DNA from: JAGLOK01 sp963677605
GTDB taxonomy: Bacteria > Bacillota > Clostridia > Christensenellales > UMGS416
DNA length: 64,000 nucleotides
Assembly: GCA_963677605.2 (NCBI GenBank)
Contig: CAXXDX010000006.1
Span: 1,426,001-1,490,000, forward strand
Direction of reading: 5' to 3'
The notes under the pieces: model-generated
Told to the model about the DNA's origin: nothing
The model's input: only the letters and a program-made list of their open reading frames with translations
The model's database searches: none
In this document: positions 8,275 through 17,000 of the stretch, piece after piece
Position numbering within the stretch: position 1 is the first letter of the stretch
Layout of the letters: each line of letters opens with the position of its first letter
Made by a program: the position numbers and the translations under genes

Positions 8275-9248
8275 TATCCGTTGCTCCCTTCGCCGTCTGT
8301 GTTTTCTTCCTGTCCTGCGTCCTCTGCAGTTTCAGCATTCTCAGCATTTTGCTGTGCTGCCTCCGCAGCCGCTTCCTCTTCTTTTTCCTTCTGGATTTCG
8401 GCAAGCTCTTCAGCGGATGTTTCCTCTGTAATAATCAACACTTCCTCGATGCGCCTGAAGTCAACCGAAGGAATGATTTTGGCATACGCCACCGTTCCCG
8501 ACTCATATACAACCTCTTCAACTTCGCCGACTATAATTCCCTTGGGGTATATTCCGCCAAGGCTTGAAGACAACACCAAGTCGCCGGGGATTAAATCCGC
8601 ATCATTGGGAAGCAGATCAAGATGGCAGATGGGAGTAATGCTTTCAGGATCGCTCGCGCCTCTAACTATTCCCTGGTCTCTTGAGCGCTCGACAACGCCG
8701 GCCGCTGCGCTTCTGGTGTCAATAATAGTTATAACCTGAGAGGTTGTGTTGTTTACTTCTATTATTCTTCCAATAAGTCCGTTCTGATTTGCAACGGCCA
8801 TGTCCACTTCTATGCCGTCATTTGAGCCTCTGTTTATGGTAAACTCCATAAACCAGCTGCCGGGATCTTTGGCGATAACTTTCGCATTTATGTATTTATA
8901 CTCGGGATTGTCCTCGGCAAATCCCAAAAGCTCAGTCAGTCTTTCGTTTTCAAGCTTCAGGTTTTCAAGCTGCTGGTTTTCAAGCTCCAGCTGCAAAACG
9001 CGGCTTTTAAGCTCTTCATATTCCCTGTCCACCTGCCTAAGCGCAAAAAGACGCTGGAAGAAATCTTTAATTCCGCCCGAAGCGTTGTATGTGCCTTCAA
9101 CAGCCGGCTCCGCAACAGCGACAGCCACATTTTGAATCGCATGCGCAGCGCTTTTTTTGGAGTTATACGTTGTTACTACCAAAAATATAATCACAACTAT
9201 AAGGGACAAGAATGCTATCCACTGTATTAGTTTGCCTCTGTTTCTCAT
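8274..9248 (-). CDS. mreC: Rod shape-determining protein MreC
   Basis: A bitopic scaffold of the elongation complex that sits outside the membrane and activates PBP2. It has a single N-terminal membrane helix (about 8-28), a Leu-rich coiled coil (about 70-110, LKSRVLQLELENQQLENLKL), then the paired beta-barrel domains (VIAKDPGSWFMEFTINRGSN, GLIGRIIEVN, LVLSSSLGGIYPKGIIVGEV). The C-terminal 50 residues are an unusual acidic, Ala/Glu-rich tail that is probably disordered. AAGGAG precedes the ATG at 9248 by 6 nt. It lies 25 bp after mreB. Confidence 0.93.
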   Translation of the reverse strand: MRNRGKLIQWIAFLSLIVVIIFLVVTTYNSKKSAAHAIQNVAVAVAEPAVEGTYNASGGIKDFFQRLFALRQVDREYEELKSRVLQLELENQQLENLKLENERLTELLGFAEDNPEYKYINAKVIAKDPGSWFMEFTINRGSNDGIEVDMAVANQNGLIGRIIEVNNTTSQVITIIDTRSAAAGVVERSRDQGIVRGASDPESITPICHLDLLPNDADLIPGDLVLSSSLGGIYPKGIIVGEVEEVVYESGTVAYAKIIPSVDFRRIEEVLIITEETSAEELAEIQKEKEEEAAAEAAQQNAENAETAEDAGQEENTDGEGSNG

Positions 9249-9273
9249 GTGTACTCCTTTTATCCTGCGTCAA

Positions 9274-10293
9274 TCAGTGCCTGTTTCTTGATTTCTTCAG
9301 ATCTTCAAGCTGCTCTGCTATCAGTCCGCCTCCGAGCGCAACGCAGTCCAGCGGTGTTTTCGCAACCTTTGCTCTTATTCCTATGTCGTTATAAATCCTG
9401 TCAGCCATTCCGCTTAAAAGCGATCCGCCGCCCGTTAAAGTTATTCCGTTTTGCAGTATATCCTCGGCTATTTCAGGCGATATATTTTCCAAAAGCGCCC
9501 TTATCTCAAGCACGATTGTATCCACTGTGTTGCTTATGGCATTGCACACTTCCCGGGATGTTATCTCAACGCTCTGCGGCGCTCCCGAATCCGCACCTCT
9601 GCCGCGAACATTTATAGAGGCAGTTCCTCTTGCTTGTGTTGCGGAGCCAAATTCAATTTTTATCTGCTCGGCAACTTTGTCGCTTATTATAACATTATAT
9701 TTTTTGCGCACATAAAACGCTATGTCGCGGTCCAGATGGCTTCCGCCCACTCTTATCGAGCGGCTCTCAACTATTTGGCTAAGTGAAACAATCGCAATCT
9801 CCGTTGTTCCTCCTCCGATATCCACGACCAGAGAGCCCACCGGCGAATTAACCGGAAGCCCGGCCCCTATCGCTGCAAGCATAGGCTGCTCGGCGATTAC
9901 AACTTCTCGCGCACCTGCATCTTTCATCGCTTTTTTTAGTATCTGCTTTTCTCTTTCGCTGGAAGAGCTGGGGATGCCGACAACAACGTTCGTTGCAGCC
10001 CCTATAATCGAGCGTTTGTTTAAAGCCTTTGCAAGAAGAATCGACAGCATTCCCTCTGCCGTCGCTACATCGTCAATAACACCTTCGCGTACAGGATACA
10101 GCGCCAGAACCCCCGCAGGAGTTTTTGAAACCATTGATGCCGCCTTAGTGCCGACTGCCAGAACTTCTCTAAATTCATCGTCGGTTACAGCCGCGACAGA
10201 AGGCTCTCTTAAAACTATTCCCTGTCCGGCAACATAAATAACAATGTTGACTGTTCCCAAATCAACAGCAACATTTTTTCTAAACAGCGCCAT
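9274..10293 (-). CDS. mreB: Actin-like rod shape protein MreB
   Basis: A bacterial actin that forms membrane-bound filaments guiding lateral wall synthesis. The full actin-fold ATPase signature is present: phosphate-1 loop VAVDLGTVN (about 8-16), phosphate-2 loop LVVDIGGGTTEIAI (about 156-169) and the adenosine loop TLTGGGSLLSGM (near 290). An N-terminal hydrophobic/basic patch (MALFRKN) and 339-aa length are normal. The ATG overlaps the maf stop (TGATG). It could equally be named Mbl, since Firmicutes carry paralogues, but its place next to mreC-mreD supports MreB. Confidence 0.94.
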   Translation of the reverse strand: MALFRKNVAVDLGTVNIVIYVAGQGIVLREPSVAAVTDDEFREVLAVGTKAASMVSKTPAGVLALYPVREGVIDDVATAEGMLSILLAKALNKRSIIGAATNVVVGIPSSSSEREKQILKKAMKDAGAREVVIAEQPMLAAIGAGLPVNSPVGSLVVDIGGGTTEIAIVSLSQIVESRSIRVGGSHLDRDIAFYVRKKYNVIISDKVAEQIKIEFGSATQARGTASINVRGRGADSGAPQSVEITSREVCNAISNTVDTIVLEIRALLENISPEIAEDILQNGITLTGGGSLLSGMADRIYNDIGIRAKVAKTPLDCVALGGGLIAEQLEDLKKSRNRH

Positions 10294-10880
10294 CAGCCTC
10301 TCCCAATATCATATATATCAAGTTTTCTAAGCTCACCCATGATTTTTGCTATAGGAAAGCCCATAACATTATAAAAATCACCTTCTATCCTGTCAACCAG
10401 AACAGCACCGAAACCCTGTATGCCGTATGCTCCGGCTTTGTCCATCGGCTCATCCGTTCCTATATACCAATGTATAAAATCATCGCTTAAAGGATTAAAA
10501 TGAACCTTTGTTACCTCATGGAACAATGATTTTTTGCTGCTTGTCTGTATGCACACTCCCGTATATACTTCATGCCAGTTTCCCGACAGCTTTTTAAGCA
10601 TTAAAAAAGCTTCATCTTTGTCTTTCGGCTTTTCAAGAACATGGCTTCCCAGAGAAACTATAGTATCCGCTGCGATGACAGCGCTGTACGGATGAATATT
10701 TATAATTTCCTCAGCCTTTTTCTGCGCTATTGTTTTTGATATATCCTCCGGCAAAAGCCCTGCTTCATACGACTCATCACCCTGAGGCGACACAGCCTGA
10801 AACTCCACGCCGAGGCTTTTTAAAAGCTGCCTTCTTCTCGGCGAGCTGGATGCCAGTATTATCTTAGTCTTCTCTCCCAA
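10293..10880 (-). CDS. maf: Maf-like nucleoside triphosphate pyrophosphatase
   Basis: Hydrolyses non-canonical or pyrimidine NTPs (dTTP/UTP-type in related proteins) to the monophosphate, a house-cleaning role once linked to septum inhibition. Motifs seen: the N-terminal LASSSPRRRQLLKSLG with the substrate-binding SSSPRR loop, AADTIVSLG with the catalytic Asp, EKPKDKDEAFLMLKKLSG, and the C-terminal KAGAYGIQGFGAVLVDRIEG. The start is a TTG at 10880, preceded by GAGAGG at 8-nt spacing; no ATG is available before the conserved N-terminus. It is the first gene of the mre operon. Confidence 0.9.
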   Translation of the reverse strand: MGEKTKIILASSSPRRRQLLKSLGVEFQAVSPQGDESYEAGLLPEDISKTIAQKKAEEIINIHPYSAVIAADTIVSLGSHVLEKPKDKDEAFLMLKKLSGNWHEVYTGVCIQTSSKKSLFHEVTKVHFNPLSDDFIHWYIGTDEPMDKAGAYGIQGFGAVLVDRIEGDFYNVMGFPIAKIMGELRKLDIYDIGRG

Positions 10881-10925
10881 TCCCTAATCCTCTCAATTTC
10901 CATTAAGTAACATTATCTTAACAAT

Positions 10926-10954
10926 ATTATAATAGCTCTGTAATCTATAAGCAA
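10926..10954 (-). promoter_or_regulatory. Promoter of the maf-mreBCD-pbp2-rodA operon
   Basis: On the minus strand -35 TTGCTT (10949-10954) and a perfect -10 TATAAT (10926-10931) are 17 bp apart, about 45 bp ahead of the maf start. No other promoter of this quality is seen before the operon end at 3091. Confidence 0.7.
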
Positions 10955-11004
10955 GCCGATTGACTTTAATTCATACACTATTAACAACAGTCCGCGCTTT
11001 CTAT

Positions 11005-12204
11005 TTACCCGCTCTGTTCGGCTTCATCATTCAGCTCTTCTTCTTTTTTCTCGCTGAGCTTGGATTTTCCGCTTAGTATGTAGTTTCTTATAAGCAGCTT
11101 TATTACAGCTGCAATCGGTACAGACAGCAGTATTCCCCACACTCCGAAAAGCCCGCCGCCGACAATAACCGAAACGAGAACCCAAAACGGCGAAAGCCCC
11201 ATTTTGTCGCCGATGAAAAACGGCTGGAATATATAAGCGTCCAGTATCTGAATAAGAAGTATCGAGCCAAGCACCCATAACGCTAATATCGGGCTTTCAA
11301 GCAGCGTTATTAGAACAACGGGAACAGCGCCGATAATAGGCCCTATAAAAGGAACTGCATTGGTAATTGCTATAATCAAAGCAAGGAAAGTGGAATACGG
11401 CGCGCCTATAATCAAAAACGCAGCTTGGCACAAAACAAAAATCAAAACCATCTGAACAAGCTTTGCGCTTATGTATCTTCCAAAAACCCAGTCAACAGAC
11501 TTTAAAAATCCTTTGATTTTGTCTGTCTTTTCCTCGCCGAGATAAACATTTGATGTAATTTCCACTTCATTTGCAATCTTCTTTCTACCCGCTATAACAT
11601 AAAAGGATATGATAATAGCAAGCACTGCTTTTGCGACAGCCGAAATCACTGAGAATGTAAATATCGCAACACCTGACACTATGGAAGTCAGGATCTCTCC
11701 AAGGCCTTCTTCCAAAGAGGCAAGACCTTCCTGTATCGCATTCTGGGAATAGTCATTGTGAATAAGCTCAGAAGGCTCAACTTCTTCAATATACCAGTCA
11801 TAAACCGACTCATAATAATCCGGCAGATTTTTTATAAGCTCGCCCACATTTTCGGCGATTGCCGGAACAACGCCGTATATAAATCCAAACACAGCTCCCA
11901 CCACGATAACTACAACTCCAAGCAGTGAAAGCATTCTGACAAGCTTCGAGCGTTTAGGCTTTTTAAACAGTTTCTTAAGACCTTTTTCAAAAAGGTTTGA
12001 GGCAGGCAGCAGAATATATGCAATCACAAGTCCCGCAATTACAGGTTTTATTGCGTTATATAAAAACTTTAAGGCAGAAGTAAATGACGTCCACAGGTTT
12101 TCGGATGCTCCTATAAGCTTTGATACAATCATAAGCAGAGCGCCGGTAATTAAAACATATACCGCAATCTTCGTATACTTAGGGTCGCCTTTTGGCAATT
12201 TCAT
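11005..12204 (-). CDS. AI-2E family transporter (DUF20 permease)
   Basis: A 399-aa polytopic membrane protein of the AI-2E/PerM family. Members have been tied to autoinducer-2 export, Na+/H+ antiport or unknown export roles, so the substrate cannot be assigned. Family features: a pair of N-terminal helices (KPVIAGLVIAYILLPASNLF), the central extracytoplasmic segment with amphipathic helices, and the conserved C-terminal ITNAVPFIGPIIGAVPVV and FWVLVSVIVGGGLFGVWG. GGAGG precedes the ATG at 12204. It follows the large membrane protein by 2 bp, the third gene of a nadE-led operon. Confidence 0.9.
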   Translation of the reverse strand: MKLPKGDPKYTKIAVYVLITGALLMIVSKLIGASENLWTSFTSALKFLYNAIKPVIAGLVIAYILLPASNLFEKGLKKLFKKPKRSKLVRMLSLLGVVVIVVGAVFGFIYGVVPAIAENVGELIKNLPDYYESVYDWYIEEVEPSELIHNDYSQNAIQEGLASLEEGLGEILTSIVSGVAIFTFSVISAVAKAVLAIIISFYVIAGRKKIANEVEITSNVYLGEEKTDKIKGFLKSVDWVFGRYISAKLVQMVLIFVLCQAAFLIIGAPYSTFLALIIAITNAVPFIGPIIGAVPVVLITLLESPILALWVLGSILLIQILDAYIFQPFFIGDKMGLSPFWVLVSVIVGGGLFGVWGILLSVPIAAVIKLLIRNYILSGKSKLSEKKEEELNDEAEQSG

Positions 12205-12206
12205 AG

Positions 12207-14165
12207 CTATTTACCTCCCCGTCCTATGGATCCTATCTGAACTGCGCGTTCGCTTACAGCGTATATTTTGACTTCTCCGTTGTCAAACACCAAAGGATAT
12301 TCTTCAAATGAATCCTCATACATTTCGAAATCATGCTTTTCATAGGATGAAAGATAGATGTAATCAATGCCTTCATCGCTCATAATTGTCTGCCTTATTT
12401 CAGGCTGGGTAAACATCATGTTAAGAGTGTTGTACCTTTCAGTCAGATCAAAGCCATGAAAGAAAAGATACGATGTGCTTCCCATATATATGTTGCGCCC
12501 TGCAAGTGCCGCAGGTGCGTTGAGATGCTGCAATCCGGTCATAAAAAGGGCATCCGAAGGCGTGTTTTCATCAATCGCGCGAGCTGCTTCCACATGATCG
12601 GGCGAAAACAGCATATACTGCCCGTTGCTTTTTAGCTCTCTTGCGATGGTGAGCGATGCCGATGCGAAAAAAAGCACGGACAAAACAATAGCCACACTGC
12701 GTTTAATCCAGTTAAACTTAATTTTGCTGAGCGCAAACCTTACAAAATCACCAACGATGATACAAATTACCATGTACCACACAAGCAGTAGTTTGTTGTT
12801 GTCATAAAAGTTTGGCTGAAATACCATGATTTCTGCGATTGTATATATAAGCATAGCGCCGGCAAACGGTATAAGATATTTCTTTCTTCCCCAGATAAAA
12901 GCCGGAATAATAAGAATAAAAGGAACACCGATATTTATTACCCAGAATTTAAGCCACGGCCATCCGTTGTTTACCCAGTCAAAATGCTTTTTCACAAACC
13001 CGTGGGACTGGTTGAATATCCAGAAAAACAGCTGAGGCGTTGCAAGGACTATAACAGGCAGAAGGAACGCTAAGAATCCACCGATGTATCTGTTTGGATC
13101 AATGCTTTTCACAAAAAGTCCGGTGATAAGCGCGCCTGCGCAAAGTATTCCAAGCGCCAGAAACGAGTGTGTGTGTATCATCGGCATGAGACCCGCAACT
13201 ACACCTGCGAAGATTAGCTCTTTATTTGCTATGAAGAAGTTTTCGGAAAGCTCGGCTTTTGCAAGCTTGTTCTTCATTCCGGTATATAAAACAAACATAC
13301 ACGGGATTAAAACGCTCCAACCCATAAGAGACGTGCGCTGAGGCACCATCATGTCGCAGATGACATTTACCCAGCGTAGGTTCATGTCGGGAAGATTTGT
13401 GGGTGTTTTATAAAATCCAGTGAATATCGCCTTAAATGTTTCGCTGTCTCCGAGGAAATATATAAACCCAAGGCCTCCTGTTATAAAAAACAAAAGCACT
13501 GCCCATACTGCCGATTTGTTGTTTCCTGAAACTTTCTTAGCCAGCATGAAAAATCCCGCAAAGCAGGAGTAGCTCATCACAAGCGAAGGCAGTATTACGC
13601 TCCACCTTAGCGGTGTGCCGAATAGATACAGCGTCGCAGACATCGAGTTTACAAGGAACGGATAGCTGAGCCTTGCCCCCGGCAAAATGGAATACTCAGG
13701 CGGAAAAACACCCTGACGCGCGATGGATGTAATCATTCCGAGGTGCATTGCCAGGTCGCCGTATGTGGACTGTCCTCCGTAGTACGCGCTGTTTTTTCCG
13801 ACAATAACATGTCCCCAGAAAAGGGCAAGAATCAAAATCATCAAAGGAACTGCTACCGCATAGAGGACTTTTTCTTCCTGCTTGTCATGATTTGACCACA
13901 TTTTGTTTATGAAGTCGGTTTTTTTGTTATGAAAATATGCCCATGCTCCGCATCCTATGGCAACTATGTTAAATACCAGAAGGTTTGTAAACACGGTGAA
14001 TCTGCCGAATATCAGTGCCGCGGCAGCAGGCGCCCAAGCACAGATAACAGAACCGATGCTAAGGCCTATAACGATAATCTGATGTCTTTTATAGCCGTTT
14101 AAAAGGATAGCGGCAATCACTATCCCACACAGCAAGAATACGAAGTATAATAAAACTCCCGTCAT
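12207..14165 (-). CDS. Large polytopic membrane protein, GT-C glycosyltransferase-like
   Basis: A 652-aa protein with a dozen or more hydrophobic helices in the first 500 residues and a soluble C-terminal domain of about 120 residues. The layout resembles GT-C/PMT-type lipid-linked sugar transferases: an early acidic extracytoplasmic loop (YGGQSTYGDLAMHLGMI) and later helices interrupted by short loops. The C-terminal part contains FSPDHVEAARAIDENTPSDA and IMSDEGIDYIYLSS, which in such proteins forms a periplasmic-type domain. I do not recognise a specific family and see no proven catalytic residue. Its ATG overlaps the nadE stop (ATGA). Confidence 0.7.
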   Translation of the reverse strand: MTGVLLYFVFLLCGIVIAAILLNGYKRHQIIVIGLSIGSVICAWAPAAAALIFGRFTVFTNLLVFNIVAIGCGAWAYFHNKKTDFINKMWSNHDKQEEKVLYAVAVPLMILILALFWGHVIVGKNSAYYGGQSTYGDLAMHLGMITSIARQGVFPPEYSILPGARLSYPFLVNSMSATLYLFGTPLRWSVILPSLVMSYSCFAGFFMLAKKVSGNNKSAVWAVLLFFITGGLGFIYFLGDSETFKAIFTGFYKTPTNLPDMNLRWVNVICDMMVPQRTSLMGWSVLIPCMFVLYTGMKNKLAKAELSENFFIANKELIFAGVVAGLMPMIHTHSFLALGILCAGALITGLFVKSIDPNRYIGGFLAFLLPVIVLATPQLFFWIFNQSHGFVKKHFDWVNNGWPWLKFWVINIGVPFILIIPAFIWGRKKYLIPFAGAMLIYTIAEIMVFQPNFYDNNKLLLVWYMVICIIVGDFVRFALSKIKFNWIKRSVAIVLSVLFFASASLTIARELKSNGQYMLFSPDHVEAARAIDENTPSDALFMTGLQHLNAPAALAGRNIYMGSTSYLFFHGFDLTERYNTLNMMFTQPEIRQTIMSDEGIDYIYLSSYEKHDFEMYEDSFEEYPLVFDNGEVKIYAVSERAVQIGSIGRGGK

Positions 14166-16075
14166 TTAATCTCTTCTATCTCCTTAAGCCAGATATTGCT
14201 GGATGCATCCGAAGGCATCCTTAAATCGCCCCGCGGCGACAGAGAAACAGTACCGACCTTCGGGCCGTCCGGCATACAGCTGCGTTTAAACTGCTGCGAG
14301 AAAAACCTAGATACGAATATTTTAAGCGTAGATATTATCTCACCGCTTTCTGCTATTCCGCTGAATGCGTGCTTTGCCATAAAGTACAGCTTCTTTGGCG
14401 ATGCGCCGCCCTCAAGCATGTGATAGAGGAAAAAGTCATGCAGGTCGTATTTGCCCAGCACTTCCTCAGTCTTCTGCGCGATTTTGTCACCGTCAGCAGG
14501 AAGAAGCTCGGGTGATATCGGAGTGTCCAAAATATCCTTTACAGTCTCGAATATCTCGCCGCCTATTTCCTCCGCCATGTAATGCGTTAGCGATTTTATA
14601 AGCGTCTTTGGGATGGAGCAGTTGACATTATACATGCTCATATGGTCCGCATTATATGTGCACCAGCCGAGCGCGAGCTCTGAAAGGTCGCCGGTGCCCA
14701 GTGCGACACCGCCTTCCATGTTGGCAACATTCATTATTATCTGCGTGCGCTCCCTTGCCTGCGCATTTTCGTATGTAATGTCAAGTGTTTTTCCATCGTG
14801 CCCGATGTCATTCAAATGCGATTTTGCAGCATCTGAGATGTTTATCTCGCGCAAAGTACATCCCAACTCTTGGGCAAGTATCTGAGCGTTGTTTTTGGTG
14901 CGTCCTGTGGTGCCAAATCCGGGCATTGTGATGGCTGTAATACCCTTTGTGTCCCAGCCTTCTTCAATAAAAGCGCGATATGCAACCAGAAGGCAAAGCG
15001 CAGAGTCCACGCCGCCGGATATGCCAAGCACAGCTTTTTTTGTGCCAATGTGCGAAAGCCTTTTTATAAGCCCCGATGTCTGAATCGCCGTTATCTCTTT
15101 AAGCCTTGAAATCTTTTCGTCTCCGGCCGGCACAAAAGGATGATGCGGTATGAATCTTTTAAGCTCTTTTATCCCGCTATGGTCAAGCGAATAATAGATT
15201 TCAGTCTGAGGATCATAAAAATCTTTAAAGAAAGTCGTGTTGCGCCTGCGCAGAAAGCGTATTCGCCCTATATCGGTGTCAGCTACAATAAGCTGTTCAT
15301 CGCGGAATCTCTCGCCTTCCTTTAACGCCTGTCCGTTTTCAAAAATACCAGTGTATCCGGAAAATACAACATCGGTTGTCGATTCAGACCTTGACGCACC
15401 TGCATATACATATGTGCACATAAGCCGCCCCGACTGCTGGGAAATTAGCGCTCTGCGGTAGGAGTGCTTTGTAACAACCTCGGTGCTTGCCGAAGGATTG
15501 AAGATGATCTCGCATCCCATCATCGCAAGCGCGGATGATGGAGGCTCCGGAGCCCACAGGTCTTCACACACTTCTATACCATAACAAAGCTCGCCTTCTT
15601 CCGTTTTGGCATTAAAAACCATACCCAGCGAAGAAGGCACTTCCCTGTCGCACAAAACCACGGTTTCCGGCATGTCATAGCCCGAAGAAAACCATCGTTT
15701 TTCATAGTATTCGTTGTAGTTTGGTATATAGGTTTTCGGCACAACGCCTAAAATGTTTCCGTCCGCAACTGCGACCGCACAGCTAAAAAGCCTGCCGCCA
15801 GCGGTTATCGGCATTCCGACTATCGCGGTAATTCCGCCGGTGTGCGGAATAATTTCGCGCAGAGCATCCTGCGCGGATTCAATCAGCCTGTCTTGCAAAA
15901 AGAGGTCGGCACATGTATATCCCGTAATGCAAAGCTCGGGAAAGCATATTATATATGCACCTTCGTCTTTAGCCTTTGTTATGTGTTTTATTATTTCTTT
16001 GGAGTTAAACTCAGTGTCTGCGACTTTAATCTTCGGAGAAGCTGCCGCAATCCTGAAAAATCCGTAATTTAACAT
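14162..16075 (-). CDS. nadE: Glutamine-dependent NAD(+) synthetase
   Basis: Makes NAD from deamido-NAD, ATP and glutamine-derived ammonia. The N-terminal nitrilase-type glutaminase domain (about 1-290) shows the Glu-Lys-Cys triad in FPELCITGY, VVPKTYIPNYNEYYEKRW and CYGIEVCEDLW. The C-terminal ATP-pyrophosphatase domain begins with the P-loop GISGGVDSALCLLVAY and includes GTGDLSELALGWCTYN. The 637-aa length matches the two-domain glutamine-using form. The first gene of a three-gene operon; a TTGTAA-18-TATAAT promoter lies in front. Confidence 0.95.
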   Translation of the reverse strand: MLNYGFFRIAAASPKIKVADTEFNSKEIIKHITKAKDEGAYIICFPELCITGYTCADLFLQDRLIESAQDALREIIPHTGGITAIVGMPITAGGRLFSCAVAVADGNILGVVPKTYIPNYNEYYEKRWFSSGYDMPETVVLCDREVPSSLGMVFNAKTEEGELCYGIEVCEDLWAPEPPSSALAMMGCEIIFNPSASTEVVTKHSYRRALISQQSGRLMCTYVYAGASRSESTTDVVFSGYTGIFENGQALKEGERFRDEQLIVADTDIGRIRFLRRRNTTFFKDFYDPQTEIYYSLDHSGIKELKRFIPHHPFVPAGDEKISRLKEITAIQTSGLIKRLSHIGTKKAVLGISGGVDSALCLLVAYRAFIEEGWDTKGITAITMPGFGTTGRTKNNAQILAQELGCTLREINISDAAKSHLNDIGHDGKTLDITYENAQARERTQIIMNVANMEGGVALGTGDLSELALGWCTYNADHMSMYNVNCSIPKTLIKSLTHYMAEEIGGEIFETVKDILDTPISPELLPADGDKIAQKTEEVLGKYDLHDFFLYHMLEGGASPKKLYFMAKHAFSGIAESGEIISTLKIFVSRFFSQQFKRSCMPDGPKVGTVSLSPRGDLRMPSDASSNIWLKEIEEIK

Positions 16076-16123
16076 ATTATCACCTAAAATTTATGCCTCA
16101 TATACATGAAGCAATCTCAGGTA

Positions 16124-16153
16124 ATTATATCACAGCGTACTGTTTTTTTACAA
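16124..16153 (-). promoter_or_regulatory. Promoter of the nadE operon
   Basis: On the minus strand -35 TTGTAA (16148-16153) and -10 TATAAT (16124-16129) are spaced 18 bp. They stand about 50 bp ahead of the nadE ATG and just past the stop of the sortase-like gene. Confidence 0.65.
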
Positions 16154-16178
16154 TTTTTACGGCATATTTATTCACGCT

Positions 16179-17000
16179 CTACTCATAGAATGCGTGAATG
16201 AGCATCCTGTTTCCGTTTGAGCTTTCAACATCAATTGAAAATGTGAGTATCACGCAATCGGAAGTAGGCACATATTCCGAATCAAACATTGATTTTTCAA
16301 GAAGAAGGTCTATAAATTCCCTTTTGCTATCCTGAGCCACAGGTGACGTATATTCCTCGTCGTCGTCTTCTATGTGCACCGAAAACAACCTGAAATCATA
16401 CTTGCCGTATAATGTCTCAAGCACAATTAAGGTGTTATAGTCAAAATATTCTTCCTGTGCGTACTTGGTAAGGCTTTTTAGCTGCCTTCCGCCAATGTTG
16501 TTATATCCGTAGATTACAATATTGCCGGCTTCTCTTATATAGCTGAAGTCGCTTCTGTAATCAAAGTAAACAGAGCCGTAATCATTTGAATTAAGATTTA
16601 AATCATAAAGCTGGAAGTAGTAATTGTCCTTCCACTGCAAAACTACAGTGTCGAGCCCCAGTCCCGGGATATATACCCATGCTTTAACATGCTCGCCTGC
16701 GGGGACAACATTCATAAGGTCATAAGACATGTCGGGATTTATAGTAGGCGACGGTCGAACCGTGGGAGTTGGCGTTATAACTTCTGTGGGAGAAGGCGTC
16801 GCGGTAACGACATACGGCGTAGCCTCTATCATCTGCATGTCTTCTTCGGTAGGCGCGAAAATCCACACTATAAAGCTGTAAAACCCATAAAGTCCGCCTA
16901 CAATAACGGCTATCACACCAAGCAATTTAAGCCAAGGAGGTATTCTTCTTGGCTCATACATTTCCACTCCGTATTTAACTTTTATGGTTTTTCTGGGCAT
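16179..17000 (-). CDS. Sortase-B-like membrane protein without the catalytic His and Cys
   Basis: A bitopic extracytoplasmic protein: a cytoplasmic basic N-terminus, a membrane helix at about 25-49, a Pro/Thr linker at 66-88 (TATPSPTEVITPTPT), then a sortase class B fold (AGEHVKAWVYIPGLGLDTVV, NDYGSVYFDYRSDF). In active sortase B the His lies in an IYGHN motif and the Cys in a TLSTC motif. Here the aligned residues are Tyr166 (NIVIYGYNN) and Ser255 (VILTFSID); only an Arg265 equivalent (GNRMLIHA) remains. Cys249 lies six residues early and is unlikely to substitute. The codons are clean (TAT and TCA), the frame is intact, and the start overlaps the dapL stop. It is probably a pseudoenzyme with a binding role. 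Confidence 0.8.
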   Translation of the reverse strand: MPRKTIKVKYGVEMYEPRRIPPWLKLLGVIAVIVGGLYGFYSFIVWIFAPTEEDMQMIEATPYVVTATPSPTEVITPTPTVRPSPTINPDMSYDLMNVVPAGEHVKAWVYIPGLGLDTVVLQWKDNYYFQLYDLNLNSNDYGSVYFDYRSDFSYIREAGNIVIYGYNNIGGRQLKSLTKYAQEEYFDYNTLIVLETLYGKYDFRLFSVHIEDDDEEYTSPVAQDSKREFIDLLLEKSMFDSEYVPTSDCVILTFSIDVESSNGNRMLIHAFYE

